Source of the DNA: Mesobacillus campisalis
Lineage (GTDB): Bacteria > Bacillota > Bacilli > Bacillales > Cytobacillaceae
DNA length: 41,705 nt
Assembly (NCBI RefSeq): GCF_000986785.1
Contig: NZ_LAYY01000027.1
Coordinates: 1 to 41,705, forward strand
Direction: 5' to 3'
Positions 34,048-41,705 of the stretch are shown one piece after another (the first letter of the stretch is position 1; the number at the start of each line of letters is the position of its first letter). The position numbers and the translations under genes are program-made. A model generated the notes under the pieces. It searched no databases, had not been told where the DNA came from, and worked only from the letters and a program-made list of their open reading frames with translations.

Positions 34048-34137
34048 ACCCCGATCCATGATTCCATCCAAAAACAAGCCGCTTTTACTCTATTGGAAAA
34101 TTGCGTATTGATTGACTTTGTATTCGGGAGTGGTAGC

Positions 34138-35352
34138 ATGTTGAACATGGAACATTATCGTGAAACATTAGAACTGGAAAACACACTATGGATGGCCCAT
34201 ATAAAAAAGGAATTCCGCCTTCACTACCAGCCGAATATTGACCTGGTTACAGGGAAAATAATCGGCGCCGAGGCCTTGATTCGCTGGGAGCACCCCGAGA
34301 GAGGGCTTGTGCCTCCTGCAGAGTTCATCCCTATTACAGAACAAACCGGATTGATTTTGCCTATTGGAGAATGGGTCCTGCGGACGGCCTGCCTTCAAAA
34401 CAAGGCATGGCAGGAGGCTGGACTGCCGCCAATGATCATGAGCGTAAATTTGTCCGCCCGCCAGCTTTTTCAGCCCCAGCTGATTGATAAAATCAAACAG
34501 ATATTGAAAGAAACCAAACTCGCGCCTGAATATTTGGAGCTTGAAATTACCGAAGGCATTTTGATGGATGTCCAGTGTGTCCTCCCTATCATAAGAAAGC
34601 TAAAGCGGCTAGGGGTCTCAATCAGTCTCGACGATTTTGGGACAGGCTATAGTTCCCTTTATTATTTAAAGGAATTTCCGATTGATAAACTCAAAATTGA
34701 CCAATCCTTTGTGCGGACGTGTATGAAGGACCATAAAGATGCGACCATTGTGAAAACGATCATTAAAATGGCGCACGAACTGGATATGAAAGTGGTGGCG
34801 GAAGGTGTGGAAGGAAAGGAACAATTGATTTTTCTTCAGCAAAACCTTTGCGATCTATGCCAGGGATATCTGGTCAGCAAGCCGTTGCCCCCGGATAAAT
34901 TCGAGAAAATGTTTGTGAAGGTGGAACAATTATTCGAACAGGAAGGAATACCCGAGGAGCTCAACAGGCAGCAGCAGCTCGAAGCCGCGCTGGAAGCGGC
35001 AAGGCAGGAATGGCAGGCGACAATGAGGCAGCAGCAAGGGATGATTTTTAAATTCGTTAAGCTGAACGGGCAATTTATTCACACCCTGTGCGATGGTGAA
35101 TTGCTATATAAAATCAACCTCTCCCCCGGACAGGTCATCGGACGGACATTGCATGACTTCCTCCCAGGACATTTGGCGGAGGCAAGCCTTCAAAATTATA
35201 AAATGGCCTGGAATGGCGAAGATCCTGTCCAGTGCGAATTGGAGGTAAACGGGGTCCGGTTTCTCACTTCCTTGCGTTCAATAAAAAAAGAAGGAAAAAC
35301 AGTGGAAGCAATCGGCTCCTCGATTGAAATTACAGAGAGCATGCAGCAATAG
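34138..35352 (+). CDS. EAL-domain c-di-GMP phosphodiesterase with C-terminal PAS-like domain
   Basis: The 404-residue protein has an EAL domain (about 16-262) with all catalytic motifs: EALIRW (45-50), N104, LEITE (E136, E139), LDDFGTGYSS (D165, D166), KIDQS (K186), AEGVE (E222) and CQGY (Q242). It should hydrolyse c-di-GMP to pGpG. A coiled-coil linker rich in Glu, Ala and Gln (about 273-300) leads to a PAS-like domain (about 300-404) that may sense a signal. The usual order of PAS before EAL is reversed. The ATG at 34138 follows GGGAG. There is no membrane segment. It may be co-transcribed with the C39-like gene. Confidence 0.9.
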   Translation: MLNMEHYRETLELENTLWMAHIKKEFRLHYQPNIDLVTGKIIGAEALIRWEHPERGLVPPAEFIPITEQTGLILPIGEWVLRTACLQNKAWQEAGLPPMIMSVNLSARQLFQPQLIDKIKQILKETKLAPEYLELEITEGILMDVQCVLPIIRKLKRLGVSISLDDFGTGYSSLYYLKEFPIDKLKIDQSFVRTCMKDHKDATIVKTIIKMAHELDMKVVAEGVEGKEQLIFLQQNLCDLCQGYLVSKPLPPDKFEKMFVKVEQLFEQEGIPEELNRQQQLEAALEAARQEWQATMRQQQGMIFKFVKLNGQFIHTLCDGELLYKINLSPGQVIGRTLHDFLPGHLAEASLQNYKMAWNGEDPVQCELEVNGVRFLTSLRSIKKEGKTVEAIGSSIEITESMQQ

Positions 35353-35365
35353 TCCCCCATGAAGC

Positions 35366-35397
35366 AAAAACCCTTTTCCGGAAGAAAAGGGTTTTTT
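35366..35397. terminator. Bidirectional terminator between the EAL-PAS and transglycosylase genes
   Basis: AAAAACCCTTTT and AAAAGGGTTTTT pair around a short loop; it serves convergent genes ending at 35352 and 35396. Confidence 0.9.
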
Positions 35398-36037
35398 AGG
35401 CATACGGCGACAATCGCTTCATGATCTTTTGCACATAGTTTTGTGTCTCCTTAAAAGGAGGGATGCCGGCATATTTATCGACATTCCCCGGCCCGGCGTT
35501 ATAGGCAGCCAAGGCCAATGGGACCTTATTGTAGCGATCGAGCATCTGTTTTAGATAACGGACGCCGCCATCAATATTCTGCTTAATATCAAAAGGATCG
35601 CTAACCCCCAAAGACCTGGCTGTGGCTGGCATAAGCTGCATCAGTCCCTGCGCCCCTGCCCGGGATTGGGCCAGCGGATTGAAGCTGCTTTCCGCATCAA
35701 TGACGGAACGGATAAGCGGAACCGGCACACCGTGCTTGGCGGAGGCTTCCTGGATGGCGGTGTTAATCTCACTCATATCAGGCTGATGGCGATTGGCCGG
35801 CTTGAGATTGACCGATACAGGAGTCGGCGCAGGCACATCCTCTCGCGGTGCTGGAAGGATTGGTTCAGGAGTTGGACCTCCTGCCGACGTTTTGGCCTGT
35901 TCCAAAAGCCCCCGAAAAAGTTCAAAAAAGATCGGCTCATTTACGATGGTCGGGATTAGCTGCTCAATCAATTTAGGATTTTTTTGGACGGCATCCATCC
36001 AGAGGGATGTCCCCGTTCCGATAGGAGGCAAATTCAA
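35396..36037 (-). CDS. Lytic transglycosylase (SLT domain)
   Basis: The 213-residue protein has a C-terminal SLT domain (about 92-210) with the catalytic Glu E116 in DAESSFNP, then [20 protein letters not shown] and [21 protein letters not shown], the full goose-lysozyme-like set. It cuts peptidoglycan with formation of 1,6-anhydro-muramic acid. No signal peptide is visible; the N-terminal half is a Pro-rich linker after a short helical part. An enzyme of this build (CwlQ/YjbJ) is known in B. subtilis, where it is also linked to motility genes. The start is TTG at 36037 after AGGTG. A SigD-type promoter upstream supports a flagellar role, for example opening the wall for the rod. Confidence 0.88.
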   Translation of the reverse strand: MNLPPIGTGTSLWMDAVQKNPKLIEQLIPTIVNEPIFFELFRGLLEQAKTSAGGPTPEPILPAPREDVPAPTPVSVNLKPANRHQPDMSEINTAIQEASAKHGVPVPLIRSVIDAESSFNPLAQSRAGAQGLMQLMPATARSLGVSDPFDIKQNIDGGVRYLKQMLDRYNKVPLALAAYNAGPGNVDKYAGIPPFKETQNYVQKIMKRLSPYA

Positions 36038-36127
36038 TGGTTACACCTGCTTTTAATTTTATGATTTATACCGTGAAAACACCTTGGTCCTGTAAGATTC
36101 GGCTGTGCTGTTTGATCTCTAGTATAT

Positions 36128-36155
36128 ATATCGGGATGATTGGCCGGTTTATTTA
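36128..36155 (-). promoter_or_regulatory. SigD-type promoter of the lytic transglycosylase gene
   Basis: On the minus strand TAAA, 16 bases, CCCGATAT (7 of 8 to GCCGATAT). It lies about 90 bases before the TTG start codon. Confidence 0.7.
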
Positions 36156-36183
36156 GCGATGTACGGGATATTTTTTTATTTTA

Positions 36184-36219
36184 AAAAACACCGTTGATGA
36201 TGCCATCAACGGTGTTTTT
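36184..36219 (-). terminator. Terminator after the large repeat protein gene
   Basis: A perfect stem AAAAACACCGTTGATG with its complement around ATGC, with T-runs on both strands, just after the stop codon at 36224. Confidence 0.92.
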
Positions 36220-36223
36220 GTGA

Positions 36224-39200
36224 TTATTTCACGGTAACACTTGTTCTCGCAACCACAAGCTGTCCATTCACTGTGCCGCGGAGCTCGACTAAAACTTCTC
36301 CTTTGTTCCAGTCAAAATCCTCACGGTTGAATTTAAACATTCCCTTAGATGCCTGCTGTGCGGAACCTTTTCCTTTGTCCACAACAGCTGCTTCCCCATT
36401 CAGGGTCACACTTGAAAGGTCGAAGTTTGGTTCGAATCCTTCAGGCAAGGTGACTCTTGCGGTAAACACGCCTTTATTGATTTTAATCGTTCCAGGTGTG
36501 ATTTCCAGATTACCCGGGATGTAGACAGCGACTTTCTTTTCCAAGGTTGTTTTCAAGCCTGCATGGTCGGTTACGGTTAACTGGATGCTGTATTCACCAG
36601 GCTGGTCGAAGGAAATGCCGTCCCCTTTTGAAACAGCCTCCCCATTAACACTTACGTTTTCAGCGGCAATGCCGGAAAGGGAGTCTGTCGCGTCATAGGC
36701 GATATCCAGCTTGGTTCCTGAAGCATATTCTTCTTCGAGATTCCAGGAAACTTCAGGTGCGGTTTTGTCGATTTTGACTTCGACGGTTTGTGCCTCTTCG
36801 ACGTTGCCTGCATGATCCACACTGTAGAAGGAAACCTGGTGGATTCCCTCTTCGCTAAGTTCAAAACTCGTGCCCTCTGCATATTCTCCATTGTTGATGG
36901 AATAATACGTTTTCGCTGTGCCGCTTAGGTCATCGGTTGCGGTTAATTCAACTGTGAAGGCTTGATTTAACCACGCACCGGTTAAGTTTGATGCTGTTTC
37001 TGGTGCGGTTTGGTCGATTTTGACTTCGACGGTTTTAGTTTCTTCTACATTGCCTGCTTTGTCGATGCTGTAGAAGGAAACTTGGTGGATGCCTGCTTCT
37101 GTTAGCCCAAAGCTTGTTCCTTCAGCGAATTCTGCATCGTTTACGGAGTAATACGTCTTTTCTACTCCGCTTTGTTCATCGGTTGTGGTTAGTTCAACGG
37201 TAAAGGCTTGATTTAACCAGACTTCTGTTACGTTTGACAACGTTTCAGGTGCGGTTTTGTCGATTTTGACTTCGACCGTTTTGGGTTCTTCAACGTTTCC
37301 TGCACGGTTCACGCTGTAGAAGGATACTTTGTGCACGCCTGCTTCGCTTAACTCGAAGCTTGTGCCTTCTGCATACTCTCCATTGTTGATGGAGTAATAC
37401 GTTTTCGCTGCGCCGCTTTGGTCATCCGTTGCGGTTAACTCCACGGTAAAGGCTTCACTTAACCACTCATCCGTTACATTTGAAGTGGTTTCCGGTGCCG
37501 TCTTGTCGATTTTTACTTCTACGGTTTTGGTTTCTTCAACATTGCCTGCTTTGTCGATGCTGTAGTAGGAAACCTTGTGGTTGCCTGCTTCACTCAACTC
37601 AAAGCTAGTGCCCTCTGTATACTCTCCATCGTTTACAGAGTAAAACGTCTTGGCTACGCCGCTTAGATCGTCGGTTGCGGTTAGTTCAACGGTGAAGGCT
37701 TGATTTAACCACTCATCGGTTACGTTTGATGCCGTTTCTGGTGCGTTTTTGTCGATTTTGACTTCGACCGTTTTGGCTTCTTCAACATTGCCTGCTATGT
37801 CGACGCTGTAGAAGGAAACCTCTTGAATACCCTCTTCGGCGATCGTAAATTCGGTACCTTCACTATATTCAGCACCATTTATGGAATAGAAGGTTTTGTC
37901 TACCCCGCTCTTATCATCGGTTGCTGTTAACTGGACAGTGAAGTCGTCTTTTAGCCATTCGTCGGTTACGTTGGATTGTGTAACTGGCGGTGTGGTGTCA
38001 AAGTCTTCTGCGGTCACTGTGATAGTAGTAGATTCTTTCCCTTCAACGCCTGATTCCGTAACAGGGAAAATTTCGTACTCATGATTTCCTGGCTCAAGAT
38101 TCTCTAATGTTAAGGATGTGTCGTTCGTATTTCCAACCAGTACACGTTCACCATCAACAATTTCATACACATTATAGGAGTCCGCTCCCTGTACAGGTTC
38201 CCAAGAAAGCTTGATATCATCTCCTTCAATTGAAGCAACTGGAGCAGATGGTGCTTCCAGGTCGGGTTCTATAAAGGCAGTAACTTGTTTAGAATATGGG
38301 GAATCTCCGTATTTACTTAACGCTTGCACCACATATACATATTCACCCTCCGGCAGGTTTCTAAATTGTGTACGATTGTTAGGGGTATTGGCGATGAATT
38401 CATATTCTCCATCCACTACCCGATACACATTATAGGAATTTGCATATTCTACTTCATCCCACCATATCGCAATTGACTTATAATCTTGGTTAACGGCAGC
38501 TTGCAGATTTTGTGGTGCGTTGATTTCAGGAAAGACAATTTCTGCTTTAGCCTGGGAAGCAATTGCAGATTCACCAAAGCGGTCACTATAAGATGTGATT
38601 TCATATTCATATGGACCCTCAGGCAAGCTTGCCATTGAAAGGAATGTGTTGGCCGTATCTCCGACTAATTTACGCTCTCCATCAACCACTTGATAAACCT
38701 TATATCCAATCGCGTAATCGGCCTTATTCCATTTCAAATATATGTTGTTGACATTTAACACATAGCTTTCCACCCCTGCAGGCGCATGCATTTCTGGATG
38801 GACAAGATTTTGCTCAATGCGTGAAGCCGGCGATTCCCCGAAGCGGTTGCTGTATACACTAACTTCATAGACATAATTGCCTTCAGGCATATAATCGAAC
38901 GACATCTGTCGATTTGGCGTTTGTTTTAGTAAGACCTTTTCTCCATTGATCACTTGATAAACCTTGTAAACATCAACAAAGTCAGCTTTATCCCAAGTTA
39001 AGACTCCATCATTTCCATTTAAAATCGAAAGGGTCAGATTGGTTGGTGCGTTCATTTTGGGATAAGTTACATTAACTTTCACTTGAGACGATGTTTCTGA
39101 TTCCTTTTTGTAGGCAAGGCTATAGGATGTTATTTCATATGTCTGTTCACCTTCCGGAACATTGCTAAATACAATATTTAAATTACTTGTGGAACCAACT

Positions 39201-39943
39201 AGCTCTCTTTTTCCATCGACCACTTTATATACATTGTATCGATTGGCAAATTGGGCACTCTTCCATGCAAGAGATACATCACTGCCATTTTGGATAGCAT
39301 AGGTTAAATTAGTCGGTGGATGCATTTCTGGATAAACGATCGTTGCCCCAATTTGTGAAGCCTCTGCCGATTCTCCAAATCTAGTACTATAAGAAGTCAC
39401 TTCATACAAATGGTTCCCTTCAGGTAATGAGGTAAAGGTAAAGTTTGTATTAGGCGTCGTTAATACTAGCTCCCTTTTTCCATTTGTTACTTTATAGATT
39501 TTATAATAGCTCACATAATCAGCGGTATCCCAGCTTAAGGTTAAATCATAGTACCTCGCAATGGATGCCTTTAAATTTTTAGGCGGCTGCATTTCCGGGA
39601 ATTTAATTTCCAATGTGAACAGGCTGGAAAGTGGCGATTCTGCTCCATTCGCAATCGCGGAAACCGCAAACGTATGGGTACCTTCTTGTACGTTTACAAA
39701 AGCTTTGTTACTTGATACTTGAGTCAATAGAGTCTTGTTTTCCCCATCTAGCTTATAAACTTTATAACTTGCAACAGATGGAACAGCATCCCACTCTAAT
39801 GCCACATTTCCTGGATAACGCTCATAACCTTTTAAATTGGCCGGTGCTTGCAAGTCTGCTGCAAACACACCAATGAAAGGGAAAAGGAGCTGAGCAACTA
39901 ATAAAACACTCAAAAACAATGGCAATTTGCCCATTCTTTTCAT
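36224..39943 (-). CDS. Large secreted surface protein with seven Fn3-like and five OmpL47-like repeats
   Basis: The 1239-residue protein starts with a signal peptide (MKRMGKLPLFLSVLLVAQLL, likely cut after VFA near residue 28). Seven repeats of about 88 residues follow, each with a fibronectin type III-like pattern: PPxNL, LxWxxAxYxxxYKVYxVxxGxRxLV and PEGxYxYEVTSYSxRFGES. Next come five repeats of about 82 residues of the OmpL47/Big-like type (TAPETxSNVTDEWL, ATDDxSGxxKTYYSIN, FYSVDxAGNVEExKTVEVKID), then a unique C-terminal part. There is no LPxTG, SLH or LysM motif, so it is probably released or bound non-covalently. The ATG at 39943 follows AAGGAGG. It begins 74 bases after the flagellin stop, behind a terminator, so partial read-through from hag is likely. 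The partner is unknown. Confidence 0.9.
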   Translation of the reverse strand: MKRMGKLPLFLSVLLVAQLLFPFIGVFAADLQAPANLKGYERYPGNVALEWDAVPSVASYKVYKLDGENKTLLTQVSSNKAFVNVQEGTHTFAVSAIANGAESPLSSLFTLEIKFPEMQPPKNLKASIARYYDLTLSWDTADYVSYYKIYKVTNGKRELVLTTPNTNFTFTSLPEGNHLYEVTSYSTRFGESAEASQIGATIVYPEMHPPTNLTYAIQNGSDVSLAWKSAQFANRYNVYKVVDGKRELVGSTSNLNIVFSNVPEGEQTYEITSYSLAYKKESETSSQVKVNVTYPKMNAPTNLTLSILNGNDGVLTWDKADFVDVYKVYQVINGEKVLLKQTPNRQMSFDYMPEGNYVYEVSVYSNRFGESPASRIEQNLVHPEMHAPAGVESYVLNVNNIYLKWNKADYAIGYKVYQVVDGERKLVGDTANTFLSMASLPEGPYEYEITSYSDRFGESAIASQAKAEIVFPEINAPQNLQAAVNQDYKSIAIWWDEVEYANSYNVYRVVDGEYEFIANTPNNRTQFRNLPEGEYVYVVQALSKYGDSPYSKQVTAFIEPDLEAPSAPVASIEGDDIKLSWEPVQGADSYNVYEIVDGERVLVGNTNDTSLTLENLEPGNHEYEIFPVTESGVEGKESTTITVTAEDFDTTPPVTQSNVTDEWLKDDFTVQLTATDDKSGVDKTFYSINGAEYSEGTEFTIAEEGIQEVSFYSVDIAGNVEEAKTVEVKIDKNAPETASNVTDEWLNQAFTVELTATDDLSGVAKTFYSVNDGEYTEGTSFELSEAGNHKVSYYSIDKAGNVEETKTVEVKIDKTAPETTSNVTDEWLSEAFTVELTATDDQSGAAKTYYSINNGEYAEGTSFELSEAGVHKVSFYSVNRAGNVEEPKTVEVKIDKTAPETLSNVTEVWLNQAFTVELTTTDEQSGVEKTYYSVNDAEFAEGTSFGLTEAGIHQVSFYSIDKAGNVEETKTVEVKIDQTAPETASNLTGAWLNQAFTVELTATDDLSGTAKTYYSINNGEYAEGTSFELSEEGIHQVSFYSVDHAGNVEEAQTVEVKIDKTAPEVSWNLEEEYASGTKLDIAYDATDSLSGIAAENVSVNGEAVSKGDGISFDQPGEYSIQLTVTDHAGLKTTLEKKVAVYIPGNLEITPGTIKINKGVFTARVTLPEGFEPNFDLSSVTLNGEAAVVDKGKGSAQQASKGMFKFNREDFDWNKGEVLVELRGTVNGQLVVARTSVTVK
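36768..38003 (-). repeat. Five ~246-bp in-gene DNA repeats
   Basis: The five OmpL47-like modules are strongly alike at DNA level, with shared words such as TCGATTTTGACTTCGAC, TCAACATTGCCTGC and TAAGGCTTGATTTAACCA-like stretches. This favours recombination that changes the copy number. The Fn3-like modules upstream are much more diverged. Confidence 0.85.
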
Positions 39944-39969
39944 AGACATAGCCTCCTTAATAAATAAAA

Positions 39970-39992
39970 GGGATCTAAGAATCATAGATCCC
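39970..39992 (-). terminator. Terminator after flagellin
   Basis: GGGATCTA and TAGATCCC pair around seven bases, followed on the minus strand by TTTTATTTATT. The Shine-Dalgarno of the next gene lies about 13 bases further on, so the site may act as an attenuator between hag and the large repeat protein. Confidence 0.82.
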
Positions 39993-40017
39993 GATCCCTT
40001 TCTTATCTTTCTAATAA

Positions 40018-41313
40018 TTAACGAAGTAACTGAAGAACAGCTTGAGGCTGTTGGTTTGCTTGTGCAAGCATCGATTGAGCGGCTTGAGACAGGATATTGT
40101 TCTTCGTAAAGTCCATCATTTCTTTCGCCATGTCAACGTCACGGATACGGGACTCTGCAGCTGTTAAGTTTTCAGCAGTTGTGCTTAAGCTGTTTGTTGT
40201 GAATTGAAGACGGTTTTGTACTGCCCCCATTTTAGAACGTTCAGCAGAAACTGTTTCAATCGCTGAGTTGATTTTGGAAATCGCTGTATTCGCACTCTCT
40301 TGTGAAGAGATATCGATTCCGCCAACTTTAAGGGTATCACCATCTGTTAGGCCAACTGTAGAAGAGAATACTGCAGTACCATCTGCTCCTTTAAAAGTTG
40401 TTCCATTTGCATCCAACCGTGCTACTACATCTCCGTTGACATCTTTAAGAACACCGTCTGTACCATCAAAAGTATAGGTGCCAGCTTGAAGGCCCGTATT
40501 TGCAAATTCAGCATTAGCTTTTACAGCACTAGTATTGGCCGCATCTGTTGAACCATCATACGTTACAGTGCCTGATGTAACAGCCTGGCTAAATGTAAAG
40601 GTGTCATCCCCTGCTCCACCATCAAATGCTTTAGTGGTGTAACTCATACCGTCGGCACTTGTTGCGACAACTTTTCCGTTATCATCCTTCATTTCATAAG
40701 TGCCAGCAGCATTTTCAGAAACGCTGTATGTGCCTGCAACTAGAGTATCACCTGTTGTACCTGTTCCAGCTGTATAAGCAGAAGTAACCTCTAACTTAAC
40801 TCCTCCTGTTACACCTAAACTAAATGATTGCGCATCTCCAAGCTTGATGCTAACGTTTTGGTTTTCATTTGCACCAATTTGGAATGTTCCATCAAAAGAA
40901 CCATTTAGCAGCTTTTTACCGTTGAACTCAGTGGAAGATCCAATACGTGCAACTTCTTCTGCGAGCGCATCAATTTCACCTTGAATTTTTTCACGGTCAG
41001 AAGTTGTGTTCGTGTCGTTCGAGGACTGAACAGCCAGTTCACGCATACGCTGAAGGATCGAGTGTGTTTCATTCAATGCACCTTCTGCTGTTTGCAGCAA
41101 GGATACGCCGTCTTGCGCGTTTTTCTGCGCCATTTCCAGACCACGGATTTGTCCGCGCATTTTTTCAGAGATTGCCAGACCTGCTGCATCATCTGCCGCT
41201 TTGTTAATGCGCTGGCCGGATGAAAGCTTCTCCATGGATGAAGCTTGGCCGGTTGCTGCTGAGTTCAGCATCCGATACGTGTTGAGTGCCGGGATATTGT
41301 TGTTGATAATCAT
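40018..41313 (-). CDS. hag: Flagellin (Hag) with enlarged central domain
   Basis: The 431-residue flagellin has conserved N-terminal D0/D1 (MIINNNIPALNTYRMLN, SGQRINKAADDAAGLAISEKMRGQIRGL, about residues 1-165) and C-terminal D1/D0 (about 335-431, ending QANQQPQAVLQLLR). The B. subtilis protein has about 304 residues, so roughly 130 extra residues form a variable surface domain. This part (about 185-320) contains two similar units, each with AGTY.., KDxNGxVVA and a Gly/Asp-rich tail. The ATG follows a strong GGAGGTAG. Expression is expected from the SigD promoter at 41391-41417 with a long leader containing GGA motifs suited to CsrA. Confidence 0.97.
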   Translation of the reverse strand: MIINNNIPALNTYRMLNSAATGQASSMEKLSSGQRINKAADDAAGLAISEKMRGQIRGLEMAQKNAQDGVSLLQTAEGALNETHSILQRMRELAVQSSNDTNTTSDREKIQGEIDALAEEVARIGSSTEFNGKKLLNGSFDGTFQIGANENQNVSIKLGDAQSFSLGVTGGVKLEVTSAYTAGTGTTGDTLVAGTYSVSENAAGTYEMKDDNGKVVATSADGMSYTTKAFDGGAGDDTFTFSQAVTSGTVTYDGSTDAANTSAVKANAEFANTGLQAGTYTFDGTDGVLKDVNGDVVARLDANGTTFKGADGTAVFSSTVGLTDGDTLKVGGIDISSQESANTAISKINSAIETVSAERSKMGAVQNRLQFTTNSLSTTAENLTAAESRIRDVDMAKEMMDFTKNNILSQAAQSMLAQANQQPQAVLQLLR

Positions 41314-41390
41314 GTAAAACTACCTCCGTGTAATAAAAGTTTTTTAGTTTGAGAGGACACCAAGTCCGTTTGGAAATCCTTTCATTATTT
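41314..41390 (-). promoter_or_regulatory. hag 5' leader with CsrA-like sites
   Basis: On the minus strand the leader contains AAGGATT and ACGGACTT, the latter opening a GGAC..GTCC hairpin. The Shine-Dalgarno itself is CACGGAGG. In B. subtilis CsrA represses hag by binding two GGA sites, one over the Shine-Dalgarno; the same layout here is suggestive. Confidence 0.5.
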
Positions 41391-41417
41391 ATATCGGAGG
41401 ATTGGCCAAATAGTTTA
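41391..41417 (-). promoter_or_regulatory. SigD promoter of hag
   Basis: On the minus strand TAAA, exactly 15 bases, TCCGATAT (7 of 8 to GCCGATAT). This is the standard flagellin promoter of Bacillus. Confidence 0.92.
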
Positions 41418-41498
41418 ATAGCTAGTAGAATTCTTTTTTAAAATATAGCCGGCAAGCTGAAAGAGCGTCTCAAGACCCAGAATATGACCTTTCTATTA

Positions 41499-41705
41499 AA
41501 AAAGGGCACTGACAGCTCTCCTCAGTGCCCAAAATATGCACTCTCACCAAAAAACAGACACTGACACACCCTATCAGTGACCAAAATACCACCTCCCAAC
41601 CAAAAACAGGCACTGACAACCCCCATCAGTACCCAAAATACGGCCTCTCAACAAAAAACAGGCACTGACAACCCCCATCAGTACCCAAAATACGGCCTCT
41701 CACTA
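41499..41705. repeat. 52-bp tandem hairpin repeat running off the window edge
   Basis: CACTGA recurs at 41508, 41560, 41612 and 41664 (period 52). The first unit forms a perfect nine-base stem GGGCACTGA with TCAGTGCCC; later units keep CACTGA..TCAGT with decayed outer pairs. Each unit ends in an A-rich and CCTCTC-containing tail. The last two visible units are nearly identical. No gene is seen between this array and the hag promoter. Confidence 0.9.

Noticed and set aside
41499-41705. CRISPR-like array
   Set aside because: Units repeat over their full 52 bp and decay gradually; there is no constant repeat with unique spacers and no cas gene.

Overview
The window looks like a chromosomal segment of a motile, spore-forming Bacillaceae member (Bacillus/Mesobacillus-like). 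The support is strong AGGAGG-type ribosome binding sites, a SAM-I riboswitch, a tiny YjcZ-type spore protein, PhoP-box-like direct repeats, SigD-type promoters and a Bacillus-style flagellin leader. I cannot assign a species. No rRNA, tRNA, CRISPR array, prophage or transposase gene was seen.

Layout. 1-1800: the 3' end of an M28 peptidase gene, a small zinc-ribbon gene and uppP. 1802-14400: a phosphonate (C-P lyase) locus, all on the minus strand. In transcription order it has a PHP-family phosphodiesterase and a hexapeptide acyltransferase; a GntR/HutC regulator; then phnG-H-I-J-K-M-L followed by the transporter phnD-C-E-E. Both enzyme operons are preceded by PhoP-box-like repeats and by the same CTTGwTGCCAAG dyad, which suggests phosphate-starvation activation combined with local repression. 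14400-24060: a 51-bp tandem array, a Cof-type phosphatase, yjcZ, two short-chain dehydrogenases divergent from a TetR regulator with a perfect dyad over its promoter, an FMN-dependent alpha-hydroxy-acid oxidase, and a YjiH-like membrane protein plus class III aminotransferase divergent from a LysR regulator. 24128-28175: a SAM-I riboswitch operon coding for a GldA/HcxA-like dehydrogenase and the MetQ-MetN-MetI methionine importer. 28134-31125: a 6-phospho-beta-glucosidase and a divergent GntR regulator, flanked by two direct copies of a ~290-bp repeat. 31136-41705: a GNAT acetyltransferase, then a motility/c-di-GMP region: an EAL-PilZ protein with a degenerate catalytic loop, a C39-like peptidase, an intact EAL-PAS protein, a lytic transglycosylase, a 1239-residue secreted repeat protein and flagellin. 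Three SigD-type promoters (hag, transglycosylase, C39-like protein) tie this block together.

Intergenic structure is unusually rich. At least eleven copies or half-copies of a palindromic element with a GGGGACGGTTCT arm sit between genes, and their inner arms vary while staying complementary. Three unrelated tandem arrays have nearly the same unit length (51, 52 and 53 bp), and each unit carries an imperfect hairpin. A 177-bp element with 18-bp inverted ends is nested in the large repeats around the glucosidase genes.

How the genes work together. PhnD-C-E-E would import phosphonates and PhnGHI with PhnM would build the ribosyl-triphosphate adduct. PhnJ, aided by the ABC-type PhnK and PhnL, would cleave the C-P bond. 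The PHP protein would then turn the cyclic ribose phosphate into ribose 5-phosphate and phosphate, replacing PhnP and PhnN, which are not in the window. All functions are inferred from sequence motifs and family knowledge; no database search was run.
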